From: UM-FILTER-47-13 sp964445195
GTDB taxonomy: Bacteria > Pseudomonadota > Alphaproteobacteria > Micavibrionales > Micavibrionaceae
Direction of reading: 5' to 3'
Assembly: GCA_964445195.1 (NCBI GenBank)
Contig: CAYUKA010000011.1
Location: 1 to 64,000 of the forward strand
DNA: 64,000 nt
Shown here: piece by piece, positions 16,546-24,598 of the stretch
Layout of the letters: each line of letters begins with the position of its first letter
Position numbering within the stretch: position 1 is the first letter of the stretch
Made by a program: the position numbers and the translations under genes
The notes under the pieces: model-generated
Seen by the model: only the letters and a program-made list of their open reading frames with translations
Databases searched by the model: none
Told to the model about the DNA's origin: nothing

Positions 16546-17355
16546 TCACACCGCCACGGCCGCCTTGATATGCGGATGGGCTTGATAGCCGACCAGCTCG
16601 AAATCCTCGTACTTGAAGCCGAAGATATCAGTGACATGCGGGTTCAGGTGCATTTCCGGCAACGCATAAGGCGTGCGGGAGAGCTGCTCGCGCGCCTGTT
16701 CGAAATGGTTGCTGTATAAATGCGCGTCGCCGAACGTATGGATGAACTCACCCGGCTTGAGGCTGCAAACCTGCGCGATCATCAGGGTCAGCAGGCTGTA
16801 AGAGGCGATATTAAACGGCACGCCGAGAAAGATATCGGCGCTGCGCTGGTAAAGCTGGCAGGACAGCTTGCCGTCGGCGACATAAAACTGGAACAGGCAG
16901 TGACAGGGCGGCAACGCCATCTTGCCGATATCGGCAACGTTCCAGGCCGAAACGATCAGACGCCGCGAATCGGGGTTGGTTTTGATCTGATGGATCAGAT
17001 TGGAGATCTGGTCGATATGATGGCCGGATTCGCCGTCCGCGCCCGGGGCGGGCCAACTGCGCCATTGATGGCCGTAGACCGGGCCGAGTTCGCCGTTTTC
17101 ATCGGCCCATTCGTCCCAGATGCGCACACCATTGTCTTTCAGGTATTGAATATTCGTGTCACCGGCGAGAAACCATAGCAATTCATGGATAATCGAGCGC
17201 AGATGGAGCTTTTTGGTCGTGACCAGCGGGAAGCCATCAGCAAGATTCATGCGCATCTGATAACCGAAAACACTACGGGTGCCGGTACCGGTGCGGTCTT
17301 CCTTGTCGGTCCCGTTTTCCAGCACATGACGCATAAGATCATGATATTGTTCCAT
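16546..17355 (-). CDS. thyA: Thymidylate synthase
   Basis: 269 residues from the ATG at 17355, which follows AAGGAGAT; the open frame continues 25 codons upstream without family similarity. It methylates dUMP to dTMP using methylene-tetrahydrofolate. The catalytic cysteine is in LPPCHCLFQFYV, preceded by the substrate loop DRTGTGTRSVFG near residue 20 and followed by QRSADIFLGVPFNIASYSLL. The length matches the short E. coli-type enzyme. It is transcribed toward folA across the inverted-repeat segment. Confidence 0.97.
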   Translation of the reverse strand: MEQYHDLMRHVLENGTDKEDRTGTGTRSVFGYQMRMNLADGFPLVTTKKLHLRSIIHELLWFLAGDTNIQYLKDNGVRIWDEWADENGELGPVYGHQWRSWPAPGADGESGHHIDQISNLIHQIKTNPDSRRLIVSAWNVADIGKMALPPCHCLFQFYVADGKLSCQLYQRSADIFLGVPFNIASYSLLTLMIAQVCSLKPGEFIHTFGDAHLYSNHFEQAREQLSRTPYALPEMHLNPHVTDIFGFKYEDFELVGYQAHPHIKAAVAV

Positions 17356-17492
17356 GTGTATCTCCTTCACCGATTCTTTTATTTTATTAGAGCAGCACGG
17401 CACAATTTTACAAAAGAATTTGCTTGCCAATACGGTGAATCATGGGCATAAGTATAACCATAATAAAATTAATTTTTTAACGGGGAACTCAG

Positions 17493-18212
17493 GTGACGAA
17501 ACTTGTTTTATTTGATTTCAATGGCGTTCTGGCCAACACGGAAGAGCTGGGCTATGAAACCCTAAGCACAATGCTGGCCACCCGTAATATCCATTACGAG
17601 CGCGAAGACTATGTCGAGATGCTGTCCGGCATTACCTATGAAGAGTTTTGTACTAATTTACGTGAGAATCATCCGGAACTGGATGATGGATTCTTCGCGT
17701 CTTTTATGGTCGCGACGAAAAAAAACGAAGACGAGCATATGCGGGCGATCGACGGGGTTAAAGAGCTGTTACAAAAGCTGAAAGACCACAACATCCCCTT
17801 TGCCGTCTGCTCGAACAGCGGTGCCGAAAACCTGCTGTATAAGCTCAAAAAAATAGGGCTGTTTGACGATTTCTCACCGCATATCTATTCGCGCCACCAT
17901 GTCGAGAATCCCAAACCGGCACCGGATATTTATGAACTGGCCGCCAGGGACCGCGGCATTGCCCCGAAGGACTGTATGGTTGTCGAAGACAGCGTCACCG
18001 GCGTCACGGCGGGGTCAGCCGCCCGTATGAGTGTCGTCGGTTTTGTCGGCGAAGCCCACCGCGAAGACCACGAAGCCGAATATTTGACAGCAGCCGGGGC
18101 ACAGATGATCGCGCTTAATCATGATCAAACATGGGATCATATTGCCAATTTCTGCGGCCTGAGCCCGATATTATCCATCCCGGTTGATCATGACACCCCG
18201 GTCCAGATGTAA
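17493..18212 (+). CDS. HAD-superfamily hydrolase
   Basis: 239 residues from a GTG start behind GGGGAACTCAG. It resembles the beta-phosphoglucomutase/phosphatase group: motif I is LFDFNGVLANTEE, motif II lies in FAVCSNSGAENL, the motif III lysine in ENPKPAPDIY, and motif IV is VVEDSVTGVTAG. The second acidic residue of motif I (normally DxD) is Asn here, which should affect the general acid/base step of phosphatases, so the reaction is uncertain. It is divergent from thyA. Confidence 0.85.
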   Translation: MTKLVLFDFNGVLANTEELGYETLSTMLATRNIHYEREDYVEMLSGITYEEFCTNLRENHPELDDGFFASFMVATKKNEDEHMRAIDGVKELLQKLKDHNIPFAVCSNSGAENLLYKLKKIGLFDDFSPHIYSRHHVENPKPAPDIYELAARDRGIAPKDCMVVEDSVTGVTAGSAARMSVVGFVGEAHREDHEAEYLTAAGAQMIALNHDQTWDHIANFCGLSPILSIPVDHDTPVQM

Positions 18213-18278
18213 ATTTGTATCCATAATACGTGCTGTGCTACTATTTCCGTAAAAAATAAACGGAAAGAGACGTGTGTT

Positions 18279-19685
18279 ATGGGACGATTAGCAAATACCC
18301 TGCTGGGCCTGTGTACCCTGTTCGGGACCGTGGCCTGCGATTTCGCAGATCCAGGCAATCACGACAGCATCACAGATTTACAAACGCCGGAGAGCCTGCA
18401 GTCCGATGACCTCGGCCGCCGCTGGATCGCCGGCATTCTGGACAGCATGCAGGGTAGAACCGGCACTTATCTCAAGGACAGGGCCACGCAACACGGCGTC
18501 GCAGTCGGCTTCGCCGCCAATCTCGATCACCGGATCGGCGAATTTAATCCCGGCACGAATAAAGTGACGCTGGAAGTACCGCTGGGCCTGTCGGAAGAGA
18601 CGTTCGACGAGTTGGTCCTGACCGGCAGGCGGGTGATGTACGAGGAGCTGGATCACGCCGTTCGTCACCATGAAACCGACAAGCCCAGCGGCCTGCACGC
18701 CGAAGACCATGTCGACGGCGTTCATACCGGCAACGAAGCCATCGCCCGTATCACAGCCTTTACGGGTATGGCCGAGGATGCGCAGATTGGCAGCGCCCCG
18801 CCACTATCAGTGCAGTTCGGCATACCGGAAAGCGGCCATGCCGTTTATTACAGCGTTTTTAACCCGGAGATGGCCGATACCATTTTCGCGCAGCTCGGCG
18901 AAGACGAGCACCTGCATGAGCGGCCCGATATATTGCGCGATGCCTACACAGCCTTTTACGGCACATCGGAATCGGAATGGTATGTGCTGTATTACGCTTC
19001 ACACGTGCTGTCTGACGAGGACCTCGCAAAATACAGGGCCAGTGCGCCGTTATCAGCCGTGCTGCGCGATCAAGGGCCGGGACGCGGCGTCACGTTCGAT
19101 GATTTGGCCGGCTTTACCGCCCTGCCTGATACAGCGGCGGCTTTTCTTGATGACTCAATGCGTCAGCATTTTACCGACGGCACCTTCACTGCCGAGGCGG
19201 AAACGGTCAGCGTCAGAGACCTGGTCCGCTTCAAGGACCGGCTGTCACGCCCCGATAACGGTCCGGCCAATCACCTTGCCCGCACGGCTTCGGGCGGCGG
19301 CGACCTGTTCCGCGACGGTACAAAGGGGGAAATTGTCGAGGCGCTCGAATCCCAGCTGCACAACATGGAAATTATACAGGGCTTCTTCCAGCGCTGTGCC
19401 ACGGCTCATTATATTCCCGAACCATTGCGGACAGCCATGAGTGAGATGATTGAACAGGCAATTAACCCCTCGCTTGAGACGTTCAGGCCGGCCACAGCGC
19501 AAATGATCGGGACAATTCAAGGCAAAACCGGCGACCTGACACTCGAAGACCGGCTGGCGATTAAAACATATTATAATGAATTTCATGCCATTCTGTATCC
19601 TCTCAGCGCCCAGCGGGTCGATATTCACGAACGGTTCGTTGCCGATCAAGACCGGCAGTGCACCTTCAAAAATCTCTGGCCGTAA
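18279..19685 (+). CDS. Probable lipoprotein with degenerate metallopeptidase-like motif
   Basis: 468 residues. The N-terminus (MGRLANTLLGLCTLFGTVAC) ends in a possible but weak lipobox with Cys20. Residues 73-130 resemble putative zinc-peptidase domains: GVAVGFAANL, FNPGTNKVTLE and YEELDHAVRHH. In place of HExxH the sequence is EELDH at 122-126, so the first zinc-binding His is missing. The rest is mainly helical and not recognised. A small hairpin (TTTCCGT and ACGGAAA at 18244-18266) lies in its 5' leader. The ssrA promoter begins 14 bases after its stop. Confidence 0.7.
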   Translation: MGRLANTLLGLCTLFGTVACDFADPGNHDSITDLQTPESLQSDDLGRRWIAGILDSMQGRTGTYLKDRATQHGVAVGFAANLDHRIGEFNPGTNKVTLEVPLGLSEETFDELVLTGRRVMYEELDHAVRHHETDKPSGLHAEDHVDGVHTGNEAIARITAFTGMAEDAQIGSAPPLSVQFGIPESGHAVYYSVFNPEMADTIFAQLGEDEHLHERPDILRDAYTAFYGTSESEWYVLYYASHVLSDEDLAKYRASAPLSAVLRDQGPGRGVTFDDLAGFTALPDTAAAFLDDSMRQHFTDGTFTAEAETVSVRDLVRFKDRLSRPDNGPANHLARTASGGGDLFRDGTKGEIVEALESQLHNMEIIQGFFQRCATAHYIPEPLRTAMSEMIEQAINPSLETFRPATAQMIGTIQGKTGDLTLEDRLAIKTYYNEFHAILYPLSAQRVDIHERFVADQDRQCTFKNLWP

Positions 19686-19698
19686 AGTATCGCCGGCA

Positions 19699-19727
19699 TT
19701 GAAAAATCAACCGCTTTGCTCTATAAT
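19699..19727 (+). promoter_or_regulatory. ssrA promoter
   Basis: TTGAAA at 19699-19704, a 17-base spacer and a perfect TATAAT at 19722-19727. Transcription should start near 19733, upstream of the acceptor half of the permuted tmRNA. Confidence 0.8.
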
Positions 19728-20044
19728 TATAAGTGCCGGACAGTGTTTTAGTATGCTGGGCGGCTATGACGCTAAACGCTTTGCGGAATAAGCGTTGTGG
19801 ACCCGGGGGCAGTACCCGGCGGCTCCACCATTTATGATGACGCCTTGCTTTTGCAAGGCTGCGTTCAAACGCCACGCAGGCTTCGCCCTTACGGGCGGCC
19901 CGCCGTTGCGGGCTTGAAAGAGAGCACGGAACTGAGGTTGTACTTGTCGTCATAAAGAGTGGGGCCGAAACAGGATCGACACGCGCAGTAAAGGCACAGT
20001 CTGCGTCCGGCATGGTACCGCCGTTATCGGGCCGTGTTATAGTT

Positions 20045-20119
20045 GCAAATGACAACAACTATGCTGTAGCAGCCAACGACAACTTCGACGTTGTTGAAGG
20101 TTATGCCGAAGCCGCCTAA
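20045..20119 (+). CDS. tmRNA tag reading frame
   Basis: The resume codon GCA at 20045 lies in the usual AGTTGCAAATGAC context. The frame encodes 24 residues before TAA: ANDNNYAVA, followed by ANDNFDVVEGYAEAA. Alphaproteobacterial tags that I know are around 12-15 residues, start ANDN and end in a hydrophobic residue plus AA. This one has two ANDN motifs and ends AEAA. It is part of the tmRNA, not a free-standing gene. Confidence 0.8.
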   Translation, partial: ANDNNYAVAANDNFDVVEGYAEAA

Positions 20120-20179
20120 TTGGGCGCAAAGCACGCTACATTCAATTCCTGAATCGCTAGCATGATTGAGGTGGGGCCC

Positions 20180-20289
20180 GGCGGCGCCTAGCAACAGAAG
20201 CCGCCGCTCTCTCTTTTAGAGTCCGGGCCTAGCAACAGAACCGGCCCATTTTTTATTTTTAGAGGGGCGCCTAGCAACAGAAGCCGTCA
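20180..20289 (+). repeat. Three copies of the tmRNA terminal hairpin/pseudoknot motif
   Basis: The 13-base core CCTAGCAACAGAA occurs at 20187-20199, 20228-20240 and 20270-20282, with spacings of 41 and 42 bases. Each core is framed by short complementary arms: GGCGG/CCGCC in copy 1, GGGCC/GGCCC in copy 2 and a GGC/GCC pair in copy 3. Permuted alphaproteobacterial tmRNAs normally show one such element near the 3' end of the coding piece. T-rich stretches separate copies 2 and 3. Confidence 0.8.
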
Positions 20290-20298
20290 CTTTTATCC

Positions 20299-20443
20299 GG
20301 TTACTGCTTTCGGCCTTGCGGCCTCAAGTGACCCCGGATTAATTTTCCCGGTTACTGCTTTCGGCCTTGCGGCCTCAAGTGACCCCGGATTAATTTTCCC
20401 GGTTACTGCTTTCGGCCTGCCGGCCTCAAGTGACCCCGGATTA
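20299..20443. repeat. Tandem 51-bp repeat, three units
   Basis: Near-identical units start with GGTTACTGCTTTCGGCC at 20299, 20350 and 20401, the third one slightly shorter and with one altered position pair (TGCC for TTGC). Each unit can fold: GGCC-TTGC-GGCC forms an inner hairpin and CCGGTTACT pairs with AGTGACCCCGG as an outer stem. The first two units end in TTAATTTTCC, so they could act as serial terminators behind ssrA. There is no variable spacer, so it is not a CRISPR array. Confidence 0.85.
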
Positions 20444-20557
20444 TTGCCAGCCCTCCTGCGCATCACAAATATAAACCATAATTAAACGCTTGCTTTTTCC
20501 GTATCGCATTGTCTATGGTGCGGGGTGATAATATAAAAACGATATAGGGAGGCCCTT

Positions 20558-21988
20558 ATGCAATTACCTTTCAGCCGTGCTGCCGCTGCGCCGGCCATAT
20601 TTGCTGCCGCACTGACAATGACAGCCCTGCCGGCACTGGCGGATGAGCCTGCGCCAATCGCCACGACTGGAGACACAGAGACGTTCTCCTGTGACGCGCC
20701 GGACCTGTCGCATATGGACCGGGTGGATATCATCGACACCGTCCTGCCGGCCACAGTGTCAATCAATACAACCGTCCTTTCCACCAGCGCTGATGAAGAG
20801 AATCCTGATGAAGCGCCCCTGCCAGAGCGGTTTCCGGACTTCCATGAGCGATTTGGCATTCCGGACGAGCCGGAGGAAGAGACACCGCAGGACGACGATA
20901 GCCCGGCACCAGGCACGCCCGAGGCAGAACCGAAAAACGAAGACACACCGGGCGTCATTGAACCGGAACTCATGCCGCGCGGCATGGGATCAGGCTTCTT
21001 CATTGATCCCCGCGGCTATGTTCTCACAAACCAACATGTGATCGCAGAGGCCGATGGCGTAACTGTAACCTTGTTTGACCCGGCCGCCAATCATGGCCGC
21101 GGCGGCATGGGCGAGGAAAAAATAAAGGCCGAAATTATCGGCGTCGATATACAGCACGATCTGGCTGTTTTGAAAATTGAAACTGATAGTGCGCTGACCT
21201 GCGCCGCATTTGGTGACAGCTATACCCTGTCTTACGGCGATGAAGCCATTGCCATCGGTAACCCGGCCGGTCTTGGCGGCACCGTGACCGGCGGCATGAT
21301 TTCAGCGTTTGGACGCGCTCTGGGCGGTTCAAGCCCGGAAGCCTATCTCCAAACCGACACCCCCATCAACCGCGGCAATTCAGGCGGCGCTTTGTTCAAC
21401 ATGGATGGCGAGGTCATTGGCATCAACACCATGATCCTTAGCGGCACCGGCTGGAATGCCGGTATTGGTTTCGCGCTTGAGTCAAACGCCGCCGTGCCGA
21501 TCATCGCAGAAATTATTGCCACAAATAACGACATCCAGCATGGCTGGCTGGGCGTTTCAATCGCCGATATCGATGAAACGACAGCAGCAGAGCTGGGTGC
21601 TGAAGCCGGACAAGGCGTTCTGATCCGGGAAGTGGTGCCTGGCGGCCCGGCCGAGGCTGCCGGCCTGCAGGAAAACGACATCCTGTTAAATATCAAAGGG
21701 ATAACGCTTGAACATCCCGGTATTCTTGTCAGAAACGTCATGGGCGCGCGCGCCGGCGAAACTGTCACGTTCGACGTCCAGCGTGACGGCGCGCTGATCG
21801 AAATGCCCGTCACACTCGGCAATTACTGGACCGACCGGCCAGAGCCAGCAGAGGCCGCAGAAAACGATGCGACAGAAGACGCTCCGGAAGCAGCGCCGGA
21901 TACGGCACCCGAAGCGGCACCGCCCGCAGACGGCGGGGAGCCGACACCGACACCGGCACCGGCGCCAACACCACCGGGGGCGGGATAA
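20558..21988 (+). CDS. HtrA-type periplasmic serine protease with acidic insert
   Basis: 476 residues with a signal peptide ending near PALA-D. The triad is His160 (LTNQHVIAE), Asp201 (QHDLAVLKI) and Ser275 (NRGNSGGALF). One PDZ domain follows (HGWLGVSIAD). An acidic, proline-rich insert of about 60 residues (roughly 76-136) sits where DegP has its flexible LA loop region, and the protein ends in an Ala/Pro/Glu-rich tail of about 50 residues. It has one PDZ domain rather than two, so it is closer to DegS-like proteins in layout but lacks an obvious membrane anchor other than the signal peptide. The start follows a strong AGGGAGG site. It lies between ssrA and sspB. Confidence 0.92.
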   Translation: MQLPFSRAAAAPAIFAAALTMTALPALADEPAPIATTGDTETFSCDAPDLSHMDRVDIIDTVLPATVSINTTVLSTSADEENPDEAPLPERFPDFHERFGIPDEPEEETPQDDDSPAPGTPEAEPKNEDTPGVIEPELMPRGMGSGFFIDPRGYVLTNQHVIAEADGVTVTLFDPAANHGRGGMGEEKIKAEIIGVDIQHDLAVLKIETDSALTCAAFGDSYTLSYGDEAIAIGNPAGLGGTVTGGMISAFGRALGGSSPEAYLQTDTPINRGNSGGALFNMDGEVIGINTMILSGTGWNAGIGFALESNAAVPIIAEIIATNNDIQHGWLGVSIADIDETTAAELGAEAGQGVLIREVVPGGPAEAAGLQENDILLNIKGITLEHPGILVRNVMGARAGETVTFDVQRDGALIEMPVTLGNYWTDRPEPAEAAENDATEDAPEAAPDTAPEAAPPADGGEPTPTPAPAPTPPGAG

Positions 21989-22083
21989 AGCTCACTTATC
22001 GGGCTTTTCCACAGCTATCTGTGCATAAAGGCGAGTCCACGCTGGATTTGCCCGCCCGCTTCGTGCGAATCATAAGGGTGCGG

Positions 22084-22164
22084 ATGTCTACTCAAAAAGC
22101 CTTCCCTCTTGATTTCCACGGCGTAAAGCGGCATGTAAGTGAATATGAGCGACGATCACGATAA
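22084..22164 (+). CDS. Possible short upstream frame overlapping sspB
   Basis: A 26-codon frame starts ATG TCT ACT at 22084 behind AAGGGTG and stops at 22164, 20 bases inside sspB in another frame. It could couple or reduce translation of sspB. It could equally be chance: nothing in the peptide (MSTQKAFPLDFHGVKRH at its start) is recognisable. Confidence 0.2.
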   Translation: MSTQKAFPLDFHGVKRHVSEYERRSR

Positions 22165-22648
22165 CGAAACCCTGCGTTACGACAAGATGGTCGAATACGC
22201 GCTGCGCGGCGTGGTGCAGCAGGCAATCGAGGAGGTCATGGATGAGGGCCTGCCCGGTGACCATCACTTTTACATCACCTTCATGACCGATTATCCCGGT
22301 GTCGATATTCCCGACTATCTGCGCGACCGCTATCCGGGCGAAATGACAATCGTGCTGCAATACCAGTTTTACGATCTGAGCATTGATGATGACAAAATGA
22401 ATGTCACCTTGTCCTTTAACAATGTGCCGGAGCGCCTGGTGATTCCACTGGGGGCGATTACGATTTTCGCCGACCCGTCGGTAAATTTCGCCCTGCAGTT
22501 CCAGCCGCTTGGTGAGGATGGCGGCCCCGACTTCGATCCTGAAGGACTGCTGGATGAAGAGCTGGAAGGCGGCGATGCCGGAGATAAAGGCAAAGGCGGC
22601 ACCACCGGCGAAGTCGTCTCCCTTGATAATTTCCGCAAGAAGGATTAG
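22145..22648 (+). CDS. sspB: SspB-type adaptor for ClpXP
   Basis: 167 residues from the ATG at 22145; a GTG six bases earlier is possible. The N-terminal domain (LRYDKMVEYALRGVV, HHFYITFMTDYPGVDIP, DRYPGEMTIVLQYQF, then RLVIPLGAITIFADPS) matches alphaproteobacterial SspB, which binds the N-terminal part of ssrA tags. After a flexible Gly/Glu-rich linker, the C-terminus GEVVSLDNFRKKD is the ClpX-binding tail. It delivers tagged proteins to the ClpXP protease. The tmRNA gene that makes the tag lies 2 kb upstream. Confidence 0.93.
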   Translation: MSDDHDNETLRYDKMVEYALRGVVQQAIEEVMDEGLPGDHHFYITFMTDYPGVDIPDYLRDRYPGEMTIVLQYQFYDLSIDDDKMNVTLSFNNVPERLVIPLGAITIFADPSVNFALQFQPLGEDGGPDFDPEGLLDEELEGGDAGDKGKGGTTGEVVSLDNFRKKD

Positions 22649-22660
22649 GCGGCGCTCTTC

Positions 22661-23617
22661 ATGTTCTGGCGCCCCGATATCGACCCTGACCGCGAGCCGC
22701 ACCGCATCCTGATACATAAAGGCGTCTGGACCGACGAAGCGCGACAGAACCGCAAAGTACCCTACAAAACCTATTACCCGGTGGCGCATGACCTGACCGA
22801 TTTGCCGGTCGTGATGTGGTCGCACGGCTTAGGCGGCAGCCGCGACGGTGCGGCCTTCCTCGCCCGCTTTATCGCCTCGCACGGCTATGTCGTTGTCAAT
22901 ATCCAGCATCCCGGCACCGACTCCTCGCTGTGGGAAGGCAAGCCCGGTCACCCGTGGGATATTATCCGTCAGACCCCTATCCCGCGCGAAGCAACATTGA
23001 ACCGGTTTTACGATGTACCGTTTGCGCTCAGCCGCCTGCGCGACCTGGCCCGTGAAAAGCCGGAGATCGGCAAACATATGGATTTATCGCGGATCGGGCT
23101 GTGCGGTCACTCCTTTGGCGCCCTGACCACACAGGTTATTGCCGGGCAGCTTTTTCCCGGGCTTGACGATCACCTGATCGGCATCGAGGAGAACCGGATC
23201 AGCGCCGGCATTCTGTACAGCTTCGTGCCGATGGCGCACCTGACCGACGCGCCGCCGGCGGAGCTGTTCGGGCCGATGAACATCCCGTTGTTTTTCATGA
23301 CCGGCACCGCCGATGACAGCCCGCTCAGCGATTTTGACTACACGTACCGCCTGCCGGTCTATGAACATGCCGGCAGCCCGGAAAAACACTTACTCGTGCT
23401 CGAGGACGGCGATCACATGGTTTTTGCCGGCAGCCGCGGCAAGCTGGCCGACAACCCGCTGCGCCACCTGCATGAAAATATTATCAAAATCAGCTCGCTG
23501 GCATTCTGGGATGCGTATTTACGCGAAGATCAGGGCGCAGCCGCGTGGTTGACGACGGGCGTCATCGACACATATCTGGATAAGGACGACCACTATGAGT
23601 ATCAGAAACAGGCGTAA
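22661..23617 (+). CDS. Alpha/beta hydrolase, PAF-acetylhydrolase-like
   Basis: 318 residues. The fold elements visible are the oxyanion region WSHGLGGSRDGAAFLA, the nucleophile elbow LCGHSFGALTT (Ser in GxSxG) and a C-terminal His in EDGDHMVFAG, with an Asp candidate in TGTADDSPLSD. This order resembles platelet-activating-factor acetylhydrolase and related esterases. No signal peptide is seen, so it is probably cytoplasmic. It starts 12 bases after sspB and ends 6 bases before the ABC ATPase gene, so the three are likely co-transcribed. Confidence 0.82.
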   Translation: MFWRPDIDPDREPHRILIHKGVWTDEARQNRKVPYKTYYPVAHDLTDLPVVMWSHGLGGSRDGAAFLARFIASHGYVVVNIQHPGTDSSLWEGKPGHPWDIIRQTPIPREATLNRFYDVPFALSRLRDLAREKPEIGKHMDLSRIGLCGHSFGALTTQVIAGQLFPGLDDHLIGIEENRISAGILYSFVPMAHLTDAPPAELFGPMNIPLFFMTGTADDSPLSDFDYTYRLPVYEHAGSPEKHLLVLEDGDHMVFAGSRGKLADNPLRHLHENIIKISSLAFWDAYLREDQGAAAWLTTGVIDTYLDKDDHYEYQKQA

Positions 23618-23623
23618 ACAGAG

Positions 23624-24568
23624 ATGACAGAACTGGCGATCAATATCAGCGGCCTGAACAAAACCTATAAAGCCAGCGGCAAAAGCCCGGCAAAAGTCGC
23701 GCTGCGCGATGTCGACCTGACCATCCCGAAAGGCGCGATCTTCGCGCTGCTCGGTCCCAACGGCGCCGGTAAATCAACAATTATCAATATCATGGCCGGG
23801 CTGGTCACCAAGACGGCCGGGACGGTGAAAATCTGGGACAGCGATATCGACGACGCCCCACGCCAATCCAAAGCCGCGATCGGCGTCGTACCGCAAGAGA
23901 TCAATTACGACCCGTTCTTCACGCCGCGCCAGCTGCTGGATATTCAGGCCGGCCTGTATGGCGTGCCGAAAGCGGAGCGCCGGACTATGGAATTGCTGCG
24001 CATGGTCGGGCTGGAGGACAAGGCCGAGGCCTATACCCGTTCCCTGTCCGGCGGTATGCGCCGCCGTCTGATGGTCGCCAAGGCGATGGTCCACAGCCCG
24101 CCAATCCTGGTGCTGGACGAGCCGACCGCCGGCGTGGATATCGAGCTGCGGCGCGAGCTGTGGGACAATGTACGGGCGCTGAACAAGGCCGGCACCACGG
24201 TGCTGCTGACAACCCATTATCTCGAGGAGGCTGAGGAGCTGTGCGATTATATTGCGATCATCAATCACGGCCGCATCGTCGCCAATGATGAAAAAGAAGG
24301 GCTGCTCTCGCGCATCGACCAGAAAGAAATCACCTTCCGCCTCGACCGGGCGCTTGAGGCCATGCCGGACACACTGGCCGCCTTTAACCCGCAACAGCAA
24401 GGGCGGCGCAGCATCACCTGCCGCTACAGCCCCGGCGATAACGTCGTCGGCGCGATGATCGACGCGATCGGCAAGGCCGGCTATCAGATCGTCGACATCT
24501 CCACCGATGAAAGCGACCTTGAGGATGTGTTCCTGCAACTGACGCAGGGCAGCGCACCGGCCGCCTGA
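23624..24568 (+). CDS. ABC transporter ATP-binding protein (ABC-2 type)
   Basis: 314 residues with Walker A GPNGAGKST, Q-loop VPQEINYD, signature LSGGMRRRL, Walker B ILVLDEPTAGVD and the switch His in LTTHYLEEAEEL. A C-terminal extension of about 90 residues follows, as in YadG/DrrA-like exporters. These normally work with an ABC-2 permease encoded next door. Here no permease gene follows: the next genes are a tRNA and a kinase. The partner must be encoded elsewhere or has been lost. The start is 6 bases after the hydrolase gene. Confidence 0.92.
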   Translation: MTELAINISGLNKTYKASGKSPAKVALRDVDLTIPKGAIFALLGPNGAGKSTIINIMAGLVTKTAGTVKIWDSDIDDAPRQSKAAIGVVPQEINYDPFFTPRQLLDIQAGLYGVPKAERRTMELLRMVGLEDKAEAYTRSLSGGMRRRLMVAKAMVHSPPILVLDEPTAGVDIELRRELWDNVRALNKAGTTVLLTTHYLEEAEELCDYIAIINHGRIVANDEKEGLLSRIDQKEITFRLDRALEAMPDTLAAFNPQQQGRRSITCRYSPGDNVVGAMIDAIGKAGYQIVDISTDESDLEDVFLQLTQGSAPAA

Positions 24569-24598
24569 TCCGGCCCGGCCCGCCGAACTGCAGAAAAG

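Larger units (their letters stand above)
19733..20290 (+). ncRNA. ssrA: Permuted two-piece tmRNA precursor
   Basis: Rescues stalled ribosomes and tags the unfinished protein. The acceptor half comes first. A T-stem CCGGG/CCCGG with 7-base loop GGCAGTA (19803-19819), acceptor strand CGGCTCC (19820-19826), discriminator A and encoded CCA end it at 19830. The coding half starts at 19961 with GGGGCCG, which pairs with CGGCTCC over seven base pairs and gives the G3-U pair required by alanyl-tRNA synthetase. It then reads GAAACAGGATCGACACGCG, the conserved 5' region. The 130 bases at 19831-19960 are the excised loop, with its own hairpins. The 3' end near 20290 is inferred from the last pseudoknot-like repeat; a mature end after the first copy, near 20210, is also possible. 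Confidence 0.92.

Noticed and set aside
20299..20443. Tandem repeat considered as a CRISPR array
   Set aside because: Units are contiguous 51-mers without unique spacers, and no cas gene is nearby.
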